Below are positions 1 through 9,834 of a stretch of 64,000 nt of DNA, piece by piece. The translations under genes and the position numbers were made by a program. Positions within the stretch are counted from its first letter, which is position 1, and each line of letters begins with the position of its first letter. This stretch comes from Pseudomonas xionganensis (GTDB taxonomy: Bacteria > Pseudomonadota > Gammaproteobacteria > Pseudomonadales > Pseudomonadaceae), in contig NZ_WKJZ01000001.1 of assembly GCF_009763245.1 (NCBI RefSeq), positions 62,001 through 126,000 on the forward strand, in the 5' to 3' direction. The notes below the pieces were generated by a model that ran no database searches, had not been told where the DNA came from, and was given only the letters and a program-made list of their open reading frames with translations.

Positions 1-753
1 AAGATCCCCGGCAACAACCTGCGCACCCTGATGCGCCAGCGCCTGAGCGAAATCACCGGCCTCTCCGGCGACACCCTCAACCAGCTGCAGGACACCCCCC
101 GCAGCACCCCAGGTGCCTCATCCAGCCCAACGGCGAACAGCGCACCGCCGAGCGACTATCCGGATTACCCGGATATTCCCGACAGCGCCTACCACGAGGC
201 CGGCCCGGACTTCGCCAGTTATGAGCAAGCCGCTGCGCAACCGAGCTTTGAGCGCGCACCGGGCAAGGGCAAAGGCAACTGGAAGAAAGAAGGCGGCAAG
301 TGGAGCAAGAAGGGCCAGGGCGATTATGCCCCGCCGCGCACCGCCATCAGCGTCGAATCGCCGCACCTGAGCGCCCTGCGCACCCTGCTGCACCACCCGC
401 AGCTGGCGCAGAAAGTCGAGGATGTCAGTCACTTCGCCGGCGAAGACGACACCTACGCCCAGCTGCTGGTGGCCTTGCTCGGCGCGCTGCAGAAGAACCC
501 CCAGCTGCGCTCGCTGCAACTGATCGCACGCTGGCACGGTACCGAACAGGGCCGTCTATTGCGCGCCCTGGCCGAGAAGGAATGGCTGATTTCGGCCGAC
601 AACCTTGAACAACAGTTTTTCGACACTATAACTACCTTAGTAGCCCGCCAACGTGAGCGCAGCCTGGAACATTTGCTGCGTAAAGCCCGTCAAAGCGAGT
701 TAAGCGCAGAAGAGAAAGATCAGCTGCGCCACTTGCTGAGCCGCAACCCATAA
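1..753 (+). CDS. dnaG: DNA primase, C-terminal part (5' end outside window)
   Basis: The reading frame is open from base 1 and ends at 753, so only the last 250 residues or so are present. Primase makes RNA primers at the replication fork; the part seen here is the linker after the catalytic TOPRIM core plus the helicase-binding C-terminal domain, which recruits DnaB. The first visible residues (KIPGNNLRTLMRQRL) fit the end of the RNA polymerase domain. A low-complexity linker rich in Pro, Ser, Tyr and Gly/Lys follows (about residues 25-110 of the fragment), and then a helical domain ending in a Leu/Arg-rich tail. It lies 99 bp upstream of rpoD in the same direction, the conserved dnaG-rpoD part of the macromolecular synthesis operon; rpsU would lie upstream, outside the window. 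The zinc-finger and TOPRIM motifs cannot be checked. Confidence 0.93.
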   Translation, partial: KIPGNNLRTLMRQRLSEITGLSGDTLNQLQDTPRSTPGASSSPTANSAPPSDYPDYPDIPDSAYHEAGPDFASYEQAAAQPSFERAPGKGKGNWKKEGGKWSKKGQGDYAPPRTAISVESPHLSALRTLLHHPQLAQKVEDVSHFAGEDDTYAQLLVALLGALQKNPQLRSLQLIARWHGTEQGRLLRALAEKEWLISADNLEQQFFDTITTLVARQRERSLEHLLRKARQSELSAEEKDQLRHLLSRNP

Positions 754-799
754 ACCGGTGATTCCTCGCCTCAACTGGCGCTCAAAGGTGTTACTCAGG

Positions 800-805
800 T
801 ATAAT
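800..805 (+). promoter_or_regulatory. -10 box of a likely rpoD promoter
   Basis: A perfect TATAAT sits 47 bp before the rpoD start, in the dnaG-rpoD gap. No good -35 element is present 17 bp upstream, so this may be an extended or activated promoter. A private rpoD promoter in this gap is common in the family. Confidence 0.5.
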
Positions 806-852
806 CCGCGGCTTGTTTTTAGCCCGCCAAGACCTTCAGTGGATAGGGTGTT

Positions 853-2697
<1,845 letters not shown>

Positions 2698-2705
2698 AAC
2701 CAGAA

Positions 2706-2735
2706 CCCCCGGCCAAAAGCGGGGGTTTTGCTTTT
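2706..2735 (+). terminator. rho-independent terminator of rpoD
   Basis: A GC-rich inverted repeat (CCCCCGGCC / GGGGG arms, 2706-2725) is followed by a T-rich run, 9 bp after the rpoD stop. Confidence 0.9.
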
Positions 2736-2793
2736 CACCCCCGGCCAACTGCGGTCTACACTGCACAGTATCCCCGCAAGACGAGCCGCCCCC

Positions 2794-5700
2794 ATGTCGC
2801 GTGTTTCGGCCACCCTCCTGTTGTGTCTGGCCATCTGGACCTTGCCGGCTGCCGCCCTGCAACTGACGCCGGACGAGCAGCAATGGCTGCGCGACAACCC
2901 CGAACTGCGCCTGGGCATCGACAACGCCTGGCCGCCCTTCGAGTTTCGTGACAAGCAGGGGCAGTACAGCGGCCTGGCTGCCGACTATGTCCAGCTGATC
3001 GAACAGCGTCTGAATATCCGCCTGACGCCCGCCCCACTGGACGACTGGAGCGAAGTGATGAAGCAGGCCAGGGCCGGCCAGCTGCACCTGCTACCCGCGG
3101 TCATGGCCACCCCCGAGCGCCAGCAATACCTGAGCTTTACCCGCCCCTACCTGGACTTTCCCATTGTCATCCTCACCCATGAGCAAGGCCCGCAGCCGCG
3201 CAACCTGCGCGAACTGAGCACAGCACGGGTCGCGGTGGTGGCCGACTATGCGCCCCACGAACTGCTGCGCAGCCTGCACCCGCAGATCCAGCTGCTGCCA
3301 CGGCCCACGGTGTCCGCCGCCCTGCTCGCCCTGTCCACCGGCGAAGCCGACGCCATGGTGGGCGACCTCGCCTCCAGCGTGTGGAACCTGCGCCAGCTCA
3401 AGCTTGACGGCATCCTGGTCAACGGCGAAACCCCGTATCGCTACCAGCTGACCATGGCCGCCCCGAAAGACCAGGCCATCCTGATCGGCATCCTCGACAA
3501 GGTCTTCGCCGACCTGGGACCGGCACAGATGCAAGCCCTCCAGGACAAGTGGGTGCAGGGCCTGATCGACCGCCGCCCGTTCTGGCGCAGCCTGCTCCTG
3601 TTTGGCCTGCCGGGCCTGCTGATTGCCCTGGCCATCATCGCCAGCATCCTGCGTATCAACCAGCGCCTGCGCCAGGAAATGACCAGCCGCAGCCGCCTGG
3701 AAGAACAGCTGCGCCACAGCGAAGCCCACTACCGCGGCCTGGTGGAAAACCTCAACGCCGTCGCCTGGCAAATGCGCCCCAGTGACTTCTGCTTTACCTA
3801 TGTCGCGCCCCAGGCGGAGAAATGGCTGGGCTACCCCCTGCACGAATGGCTGCAACCCGACTTTCTCGGCCGCGTGATGCACCCCGACGACATGCAGCGC
3901 ACCCTGGATTACTGTCGCAGCGAAACCCTGGCCGGGCGCGACCACAGCATGGACTACCGCATGCGCGCCGCCGATGGGCGAGTGATCTGGGTGCGCGATA
4001 TCGTCACCCTCAGCACCCAGGCCGTAAACGAGGACCTGCGCGGCCTGATGATCGATATCACCGCCGAGAAAACCACCGAGCAGGCCCTGGCCCTGTCCGA
4101 ACAGAAATTCGCCTCGGTTTTCCACAACTGCCCCGACGTCATCGCCCTGATCGACATGGACAGCGGACGCCTGCTGGAGGTCAACCACACCTTCGAGCAG
4201 CAGTTCGGCATCAGCGCCGCCGAGGCCATTGACCATACCAGCACCGAACTGGGCCTGTGGATTGAACAAGGCATCGGTCCACGCATCCTGCAGATGTTGC
4301 GTGAACGCAACCTGCACAATATCGAAGGTGCCTTCCGCCGCCGCGACGGCGGCGAATTCACCGGCCTGATCTCGGCGCAGAAGATCGCCCTGGCCAACCG
4401 CCCCACCCTGGTCGTGGTGGTGCGCGACATCAGCGAGCTGAAAGACACCCAACAACGCCTGCAACTCTCCGAAACCAAGTTCGCCAAGGCCTTCCATGCG
4501 TCTCCCGACGGCCTGCTGATTACCCGCGTGAGCGATGGCCACCTACTCGACGTCAACCAGGGTTTCAGTCAGATCACCGGCTACAGCATCGAAGAGGCCA
4601 GCGAAAGCTCCACCGTGCAGCTGGGCATCTGGGACAATCCTGAAGACCGTCTGCGCATGATCGGCATCCTGCAGAAAAGGGGCTCAGTGGCCAGCTTCTG
4701 CGCCAATATCCGGCGCAAGGACGGCAGCCTGCGCTACTGCGAAATGTCCGTGCAGCCCATGCAGGTCGGGGGTGATGCCTGCATGCTCACCATCGCCCGC
4801 GACATCACCGAACGCACCCAGATGCAGGAGCGTCTGCAACAGGCTGCCACCGTCTTCGAAAGCACCGCCGAAGGCGTGATGATCACCGATATCGAACAAC
4901 GTATCACCGCCGTCAACCGGGCCTTCACCAGCATCACCGGCTACAGCGAAAGCGAAGCCCTGGGCCAGTCGCCACGCCTGCTGGCCTCCGGCAACCACGA
5001 CAGCGCCTTCTTCGTGCGCCTCTGGCACAGCCTGGCCGCCTCCGGCCACTGGCAGGGCGAGATCTGGAACAAGCGCAGGAATGGCGAACTCTTTCCCAGC
5101 TGGCTGACCATCAGCACCGTGCATGACGACAGCGGGCGCATCACCCACTTCGTCGGCGTATTTGCCGATATCAGCTCGCTCAAGCACGCCCAGGCCCGCC
5201 TTGATCACCAGGCCCACCACGATTCGCTCACCGGCCTGCCCAATCGCATGCTGTTCGAGGCCCGCCTGCGCCATGCCCTGGAAGAAGCGCGCCAGGAGAG
5301 CCTGCAAGGCGCCGTGCTGTTTATCGACCTGGACCGTTTCAAGCACATCAACGACAGCCTCGGCCACCCGGTGGGCGACCTGCTGTTGAAAAGCATCGCC
5401 CTGCGCCTGAAAAACCAGCTGCGCGACATCGACACCGTGGCCCGCCTGGGCGGCGACGAATTCATCATCCTGCTGCCCGGCCTGCACGCCTTCAGGGACG
5501 CCGAACAGGTGGCGCAGAAACTGCTCGGCTGCTTCAACCAACCGTTCAAGGTGGATACCCAGGAACTCTTTATCAGCGCCAGTATCGGCATCAGCCTTTA
5601 CCCGGAAGACGGCGACGACGTCGCCAGCCTGATCAAACACGCCGACGCCGCCATGTATCGCTCCAAGGCCCGCGGGCGCAACCGCATCGAGCGCTACACC

Positions 5701-6528
5701 CGCGACCTGACCTTCCAGGCCACCGAACGCGTGGCCATGGAGCGTGAACTGCGCCGCGCCATCGAACAGAACCAGCTGCAACTCTATTACCAGCCCAAAC
5801 GCAGCCTGCGTGACCAGAGCCTGGTCGGTGCCGAAGCCCTGCTGCGCTGGCATCATCCGGAATTCGGCGAAATTGCCCCCGACCGCTTTATCCCCCTGGC
5901 CGAAGAAACCGGGCTGATCATCCCCCTCGGCGACTGGGTACTGGAGCAGGCCTGCCGACAGATGCAGCAATGGCACAACCAGCATGCCCCCTTCGGCCCG
6001 CTGTCGGTCAACCTCACCGGCATCCAGCTGCGCCAGCCGCACCTGCTGCAGCGCATCGCCAGCCTGCTGGAAGACCACCAGCTGCCGGCCAGCCTGCTGC
6101 AACTGGAAATCACCGAGAGTTTCATCATGAACAAGGCCGAAGAAGCCCTGAGCCTGCTGCACCAGCTCAAAGCCTTGGGCGTGCAACTGGCCATCGACGA
6201 CTTCGGCACCGGCTACTCCTCGCTCAGCTACCTCAAGCGCCTGCCGGTAGACACGCTGAAAATCGACCGCTCCTTTGTCAGCGACCTGCCCGACGACGCC
6301 AACGACGCCGCCATCACCCGCGCCATCATCGCCCTGGGCCGCAGCATGCAGCTGACCGTGATCGCCGAAGGGGTGGAAACCAAGGCCCAGGAACTCTTCC
6401 TTGCCGCAGAAGGCTGCGAACAGATCCAGGGCTTCGTCATCAGCCGCCCCATTCCCGCCGACGCCTTCGCACAAAACTTCCTCGAACCCCGCCACGCGGT
6501 TGGCGCGGGCCAGACTGCATCGGTATAA
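2794..6528 (+). CDS. rmcA: RmcA-type redox/c-di-GMP signalling protein (SBP-TM-PAS4-GGDEF-EAL)
   Basis: Membrane protein of 1244 residues that in the characterised Pseudomonas homologue lowers c-di-GMP in response to redox state. Domains: signal peptide (1-20), periplasmic SBP_bac_3 solute-binding domain (about 22-245), one membrane helix (about 262-288), four PAS domains (about 315-805), GGDEF (about 815-975) and EAL (about 990-1235). The cyclase motif GGDEF is intact and is preceded by an RxxD inhibitory site (RDID, five residues before). The phosphodiesterase motifs EAL, DDFGTGYSS and KIDRSF are present, so both halves could be active. I chose ATG 2794 because it begins a clear signal peptide; a longer frame back to a TTG at 2728 would start inside the rpoD terminator. 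The length and the position between rpoD and the tRNA match rmcA in P. aeruginosa. Confidence 0.92.
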   Translation: MSRVSATLLLCLAIWTLPAAALQLTPDEQQWLRDNPELRLGIDNAWPPFEFRDKQGQYSGLAADYVQLIEQRLNIRLTPAPLDDWSEVMKQARAGQLHLLPAVMATPERQQYLSFTRPYLDFPIVILTHEQGPQPRNLRELSTARVAVVADYAPHELLRSLHPQIQLLPRPTVSAALLALSTGEADAMVGDLASSVWNLRQLKLDGILVNGETPYRYQLTMAAPKDQAILIGILDKVFADLGPAQMQALQDKWVQGLIDRRPFWRSLLLFGLPGLLIALAIIASILRINQRLRQEMTSRSRLEEQLRHSEAHYRGLVENLNAVAWQMRPSDFCFTYVAPQAEKWLGYPLHEWLQPDFLGRVMHPDDMQRTLDYCRSETLAGRDHSMDYRMRAADGRVIWVRDIVTLSTQAVNEDLRGLMIDITAEKTTEQALALSEQKFASVFHNCPDVIALIDMDSGRLLEVNHTFEQQFGISAAEAIDHTSTELGLWIEQGIGPRILQMLRERNLHNIEGAFRRRDGGEFTGLISAQKIALANRPTLVVVVRDISELKDTQQRLQLSETKFAKAFHASPDGLLITRVSDGHLLDVNQGFSQITGYSIEEASESSTVQLGIWDNPEDRLRMIGILQKRGSVASFCANIRRKDGSLRYCEMSVQPMQVGGDACMLTIARDITERTQMQERLQQAATVFESTAEGVMITDIEQRITAVNRAFTSITGYSESEALGQSPRLLASGNHDSAFFVRLWHSLAASGHWQGEIWNKRRNGELFPSWLTISTVHDDSGRITHFVGVFADISSLKHAQARLDHQAHHDSLTGLPNRMLFEARLRHALEEARQESLQGAVLFIDLDRFKHINDSLGHPVGDLLLKSIALRLKNQLRDIDTVARLGGDEFIILLPGLHAFRDAEQVAQKLLGCFNQPFKVDTQELFISASIGISLYPEDGDDVASLIKHADAAMYRSKARGRNRIERYTRDLTFQATERVAMERELRRAIEQNQLQLYYQPKRSLRDQSLVGAEALLRWHHPEFGEIAPDRFIPLAEETGLIIPLGDWVLEQACRQMQQWHNQHAPFGPLSVNLTGIQLRQPHLLQRIASLLEDHQLPASLLQLEITESFIMNKAEEALSLLHQLKALGVQLAIDDFGTGYSSLSYLKRLPVDTLKIDRSFVSDLPDDANDAAITRAIIALGRSMQLTVIAEGVETKAQELFLAAEGCEQIQGFVISRPIPADAFAQNFLEPRHAVGAGQTASV

Positions 6529-6529
6529 T
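6500..6529 (+). promoter_or_regulatory. tRNA promoter embedded in the 3' end of rmcA
   Basis: TTGGCG (6500-6505) and a perfect TATAAT (6524-6529) are separated by 18 bp, followed by a GC-rich discriminator typical of stable-RNA promoters. The rmcA stop codon TAA (6526-6528) is part of the -10 box. Confidence 0.8.
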
Positions 6530-6543
6530 CCGCCGGCCTCTGA

Positions 6544-6620
6544 GGGCCTATAGCTCAGTTGGTTAGAGCAGAGGACTCATAATCCTTTGGTCCACGGTTC
6601 GAGTCCGTGTGGGCCCACCA
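6544..6620 (+). tRNA. tRNA with anticodon CAT, most likely tRNA-Ile2 (lysidine-modified)
   Basis: A 77-nt cloverleaf with acceptor arms GGGCCTA / TGGGCCC, a TTCGAGT T-loop and an encoded CCA end. The anticodon loop is CTCATAA, so the anticodon is CAT. The variable arm and anticodon-stem pattern (AATCCTTTGGTC) resembles the minor tRNA-Ile that reads AUA after lysidine modification rather than elongator tRNA-Met; older annotations of this locus often say Met. Its 3' half is the integration site of the island and the full gene survives at the left junction. Confidence 0.92.
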
Positions 6621-6649
6621 CCTTCAAAGCCGCGCACTGCGCGGCTTTT
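6575..6649 (+). repeat. attL: 75-bp direct repeat, tRNA 3' half plus terminator
   Basis: Bases 6575-6649 match 26777-26851 at 74 of 75 positions; the single mismatch is 6625 (C) against 26827 (T). The shared segment begins in the anticodon loop and runs through the tRNA 3' end and terminator, as expected for a site-specific tRNA integration. This copy keeps the complete functional tRNA. Confidence 0.95.
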
Positions 6650-6650
6650 T
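6626..6650 (+). terminator. terminator of the tRNA
   Basis: A stem AAAGCCGCGC ACT GCGCGGCTTTTT with a terminal T run directly follows the CCA end. The stem is included in the repeat duplicated at 26828-26851. Confidence 0.85.
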
Positions 6651-6693
6651 ACTTTCTGCAGCGCAACGCTGCGAAACAGTCCTATAGTCCAAA

Positions 6694-6721
6694 GGTACAA
6701 ATTCGGTACAGTGCCGGTACA
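6694..6721. promoter_or_regulatory. Three phased GGTACA boxes, likely integrase arm sites
   Basis: GGTACA occurs at 6694, 6705 and 6716, exactly 11 bp apart, between the att core and the integrase start. A similar set lies just inside the other end (26627-26655). Paired arrays beside both att cores are what arm-type integrase or excisionase sites look like; they also overlap the expected integrase promoter, so autoregulation is possible. Confidence 0.55.
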
Positions 6722-6747
6722 GCCGCACGCCTTTGGAGCTCAAAAAC

Positions 6748-7806
6748 ATGGCCACGATTGTCAAAACCGAAGCCGGTACCTGGAAAGCCTTGGTGCGCAA
6801 AACTGGCTGGCCGACCAACACTAAAACCTTCCGAACCAAACGTGATGCCGAAGACTGGGCGCGCCGCACCGAAGATGAAATGGTCAGGGGCGTGTACATC
6901 CAGCGCAGCGGCTCCGAACGCATGACCTTGGAGAAAGCCCTTGAACGCTATCTGGCCGAGGTGACGCCCAGCAAGAAACCTACCACGCGGAAGGCGGAAG
7001 TCACCAAAGCCAAGCAGCTGATCCAGCATCTAGGAAAATACTCCCTGGCTGCCCTCTCCGCCGAGATCATCGCCAACTACCGCGACACCCGCCTAGGCAC
7101 CCTGAGCAAGCGCGGCGCCCCTACCAGCAACAATACCGTGCGCCTGGAGCTTGCCCTGCTCAGCCACCTGTTCACCGTGGCCATCCAGGAATGGGGCCTG
7201 GGGCTCACCTTCAATCCAGTATTGAATATCCGCAAACCAAGCCCTGGTGATGGGCGCGACCGCAGGCTAAGCGCCGAAGAGGAAAGACACCTGCTCGCCG
7301 CAGTGAACAACCACAGCAACCCCATGCTGGGCTGGATCGTCCGCATCGCCCTGGAGACCGGCATGCGCTCGTCAGAGATTACCGGACTACGTTGCCAGCA
7401 GGTCGACCTGAAAAAGCGCGTGGTGCGCCTTGCAGACACCAAGAACGACAGCGCCCGAACTGTCCCCCTCACCAAGCTGGCCACCGAGACTTTCAAGTCA
7501 GCCCTGGAGAACCCCGCTCGCCCCAAGGACTGCAATCTGGTGTTCTTTGGCGAACCGGGAAAGGACGACAAACGCCGCCCCTATGCCTTCACCAAGACCT
7601 GGGGGCTGCTGAAGAAAAAACTCGGCATGCCCGACCTGCGATTCCACGACCTGCGCCATGAGGCTGTTAGCCGGCTGGTCGAGGGCGGCCTATCCGACCA
7701 GGAGGTGTCCGCCATCAGCGGGCACAAGTCGATGCAGATGCTGAAACGTTACACGCACCTGCGCGCCGAGGATCTGGTTGCGAAGCTGGACAAACTAGAT
7801 CGGTAG
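6748..7806 (+). CDS. int: Tyrosine-recombinase integrase of the island
   Basis: Site-specific recombinase of 352 residues that would integrate and excise the island at the tRNA. It has an N-terminal arm-binding segment (about 1-55), a core-binding helical domain (about 60-165) and a C-terminal catalytic domain with the full active-site set: Arg in TGMRSSEI, Lys in DTKNDSAR, HDLRHE, His in GHKS and the nucleophile Tyr in LKRYTHL. I chose ATG 6748 over an in-frame start 15 bp upstream because the protein then begins at the arm-binding domain (MATIVKTEAGTW). It lies 127 bp from the tRNA and transcribes into the island. Nothing looks broken, so the element may still be mobile. Confidence 0.96.
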   Translation: MATIVKTEAGTWKALVRKTGWPTNTKTFRTKRDAEDWARRTEDEMVRGVYIQRSGSERMTLEKALERYLAEVTPSKKPTTRKAEVTKAKQLIQHLGKYSLAALSAEIIANYRDTRLGTLSKRGAPTSNNTVRLELALLSHLFTVAIQEWGLGLTFNPVLNIRKPSPGDGRDRRLSAEEERHLLAAVNNHSNPMLGWIVRIALETGMRSSEITGLRCQQVDLKKRVVRLADTKNDSARTVPLTKLATETFKSALENPARPKDCNLVFFGEPGKDDKRRPYAFTKTWGLLKKKLGMPDLRFHDLRHEAVSRLVEGGLSDQEVSAISGHKSMQMLKRYTHLRAEDLVAKLDKLDR

Positions 7807-7857
7807 CAATAGGACTAATCAGACTTTATTTGTTCAAGCTGGATCGAAAGAAACTAT

Positions 7858-7901
7858 GGCCCCTGCAGCCCGGCGGACAAGTCCACCGAACTGCAGGGGC
7901 C
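7858..7901. repeat. 44-bp near-perfect hairpin after the integrase gene
   Basis: The outer arms GGCCCCTGCAG (7858-7868) and CTGCAGGGGCC (7891-7901) are perfectly complementary; the inner arms CGGCGGAC / GTCCACCG pair with one mismatch around an AA loop. No T run follows, so a terminator is only one option; a protein site or single-strand origin is another. The rest of 7807-8215 has no convincing gene, only a small inverted repeat (TAGCG-N8-CGCTA, 8156-8173) in front of the next gene. Confidence 0.6.
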
Positions 7902-8215
7902 TTGCCGTAAATGGGTAATGCCGTGCATCGACATACAGCGCAGATCAGGTCCCGGCTTAAAGCCTCATCGCCAAGACCATATCATCCACTCCACATCACC
8001 CATGCTGTAACAATTTAATTCAGAAAAAATACTAGTGAAATCAACTACCGACTCGAAACAGGGACAACCAAACAAGGACAGATATCCGCAAAAACACTCA
8101 AAGCATGTGTTTGACTGCGTAGATTGACAGCAAATAACCTGAAGCCATCGCCACTTAGCGAAAATAAACGCTAGCTGGAGAAACCAGCATAATCGATGCT
8201 TTAGGAGCATATAAA

Positions 8216-8440
8216 ATGAATACAGAACAACTACTACTTGATAAATTTCAAGGCTCCCCTCTACTTTCAATCGAACAAGTCGCAGACATTCTTCATAGAA
8301 GTAAAGATGGATTACGCATAACTCTATCTGGAAACTCTGAGCTCGCCCAAAAACTGCGGGATACCCGGCTTAAAATCGGTCGCCGTGTTTACTTCAAAAC
8401 TCAAGGCATTGCGCGGCTGATTGATGAGGCCAGCGCATGA
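8216..8440 (+). CDS. Small AlpA-like helix-turn-helix DNA-binding protein
   Basis: Protein of 74 residues with the pattern of AlpA/excisionase-type winged regulators: LLSIEQVADILHRSKDGLRI (about 16-35) forms the HTH-like segment and IGRRVYFKTQGIARLID (about 53-69) is the typical end. Proteins of this kind control integrase or replication genes of tRNA islands and may assist excision. GGAG is placed 8 bp before ATG 8216, and its stop overlaps the start of the next gene (ATGA, 8437-8440), so the two are co-translated. The inverted repeat at 8156-8173 could be its operator. No closer assignment is possible. Confidence 0.72.
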   Translation: MNTEQLLLDKFQGSPLLSIEQVADILHRSKDGLRITLSGNSELAQKLRDTRLKIGRRVYFKTQGIARLIDEASA

Positions 8441-9264
8441 GCAGGCAACGCACTATCAATGATTCTGCATTCTGGCGGTCGCCTAAAATGGCTGGCAGGA
8501 CTCAGGAAGACAGGTCGACGCTCACCTATCTGCTGACCTGCCCCTTCAGCAACATCATTGGCGCCTACCAGATTGTTCCGCGCATTGCTGCGTCTGAAAT
8601 GGGCTGGGATACCGAATCCCAATTCATGCCGATTTTGCGCCGGCTACAAGATGCAGGCTTCATCGAATACGAACCAGAGCAGAGCTACGTGTGGGTTCAC
8701 ATCTGGTGGGATCACAACTCCCCGCGCATGGCCCTAGGACCAACGCTTCGGCAGAAGACATTCAACCAGATTCGGGAGCTACCCGAGCAATGGCGCACGC
8801 TTTACACCGATGACTTGATCCAACGGCTCCCCGAGAACGGAGAGCTCCGAGGGCTCGTCTCCAACGCTTTTAGCCCTTCATCGGCAGCAGATGAAGGCTC
8901 CCCAGATAGGTTATCGATACCCTATCCATACCCTATCGATAGGGGGCGGGTTAACTATAACTATAACTATAACCCTACTACACCGGAGCCCGAGCCACTT
9001 GGGCAGTTATCCACAGGCGAGCGGGAGCAAATTACCGTTTTGCTACGCAACACACCGGATCAGGAAGCAAGATTTCTACTGGCCGAGCTGTCCAAAGCGA
9101 TGGCGCGTCCTGGGCACATAACGCAGTCGCCCATTCAGTATTTTCATGGACTCCTTCAGCGCCATCGTAGCGGCGACTTTGTCCCGACTACCCAAGGAGC
9201 AAAAACAGCAGCCACGCTCGCAAGAAGCCAGCTCAAGGCAATGGTAGTTAGTGGCAGGAGGTAG
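8437..9264 (+). CDS. Replication-protein-O-like protein of the island
   Basis: Protein of 275 residues. The N-terminal half (about 25-95: STLTYLLTCPFSNIIGAYQI, then EMGWDTESQFMPILRRLQDAG) has the winged-helix look of phage O-type replication initiators, where a short decision region on cell-type screening and DNA binding is followed by a variable linker. The middle (about 145-190) is low complexity with YPYPID and NYNYNYN runs, encoded by a cluster of DNA repeats (8904-8978). The C-terminal part is helical and similar in style to small island proteins of unknown role. I infer an origin-binding or helicase-loading function from this layout; there is no catalytic motif. It is translationally coupled to the AlpA-like gene. 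Confidence 0.5.
   Translation: MSRQRTINDSAFWRSPKMAGRTQEDRSTLTYLLTCPFSNIIGAYQIVPRIAASEMGWDTESQFMPILRRLQDAGFIEYEPEQSYVWVHIWWDHNSPRMALGPTLRQKTFNQIRELPEQWRTLYTDDLIQRLPENGELRGLVSNAFSPSSAADEGSPDRLSIPYPYPIDRGRVNYNYNYNPTTPEPEPLGQLSTGEREQITVLLRNTPDQEARFLLAELSKAMARPGHITQSPIQYFHGLLQRHRSGDFVPTTQGAKTAATLARSQLKAMVVSGRR
8904..8978. repeat. Cluster of short direct and inverted repeats inside the O-like gene
   Basis: Two TATCGATA palindromes (8912-8919 and 8934-8941) lie 22 bp apart; the second is the core of a perfect 14-bp palindrome CCCTATCGATAGGG (8931-8944). A triple AACTAT repeat follows (8953-8970). Lambdoid O genes carry their origin iterons within the coding sequence, so this may be the element's origin; that is an inference by analogy. 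Confidence 0.5.
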
Positions 9265-9290
9265 GCTTTGTATTCAACGCAGCACCAGAC

Positions 9291-9565
9291 TGTTGCTTTC
9301 TTGTTGTCTCCCAGTTGTCTTTCAGTTGCCTACTGTTGCTTTTCTGTCTTCTAAGTGTTCTCTAACTGTTGTCTTTCTGTCTTCAGAATGTATTCATCTT
9401 CGACCGGAGTGCTTTGCATCAAAGTTGAGTGATTTCTGCATCATTCCTGGATGATTTTTGCATCATCCCTGCCTGATAAATGCGTGATCTGCTTCTTTCT
9501 TGCTATCTAACTGCTATTTAGCTGCTATTTAGCTGCTACCTGATTGCTACTTTTGAGCTACCTCT
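9291..9565. repeat. Array of degenerate 11-bp repeats in three blocks (iteron- or centromere-like)
   Basis: Block A (9291-9388) has nine consecutive units close to TGTTGYCTTTC, all 11 bp except one of 10. Block B (9430-9495) has six 11-bp units of the TGATTTYTGCA / TCATNCCTGSN type. Block C (9500-9565) has six 11-bp units close to CTGCTATTTAG, two of them identical (9511 and 9522). One unit per helical turn puts every copy on the same face of the DNA. The gap 9265-9834 contains no gene, so this array is its main content. Possible roles are a replication origin or a partition site. Confidence 0.75.
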
Positions 9566-9776
9566 GCCAACGGACAAGCCGTTGGGGATTACACAGACCC
9601 TCTTGATAGCAGTTTCCCTTAAAAACCGAGGTGTTCTGGGGATGTTGGCTGCCCTTAAAACACAGCTTTTTTGCTATACACCATACGCACCTTGCAGGCG
9701 CACTCAAGGCATTGATTTTAATAGAGTTTTCGACAAATAAGCCATTAAAGCTGTATTGCGAGGCGACTACACACCA

Positions 9777-9808
9777 AGCTGAAACCCCCATTCTACAAGG
9801 GGGCAGCT
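9777..9808. repeat. Bulged hairpin upstream of the MobC-like gene, possible oriT
   Basis: AGCTG-aaa-CCCCC (9777-9789) pairs with GGGGG-CAGCT (9799-9808) around a 9-nt loop. It is framed by two copies of AGGCGACTAC (9761-9770 and 9817-9826). A stem-loop just upstream of a mobC-type gene is the usual place of an origin of transfer. No nick-site consensus is recognised, so translational control of the downstream gene is an alternative. Confidence 0.45.
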
Positions 9809-9834
9809 GTATACGGAGGCGACTACGGAGCGAT

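Noticed and set aside
4684..6495. Open frame of 603 codons on the minus strand
   Set aside because: Antisense to the GGDEF-EAL part of rmcA, no recognisable protein.
7965..8270. Minus-strand frame of 101 codons after the integrase
   Set aside because: Overlaps the AlpA-like start and its promoter region, has odd Phe/Cys/Trp-rich composition and no ribosome site.
9631..9834. Upstream extension of the MobC-like frame
   Set aside because: It crosses the hairpin and repeat region and has unrelated composition; ATG 9835 has its own ribosome site.
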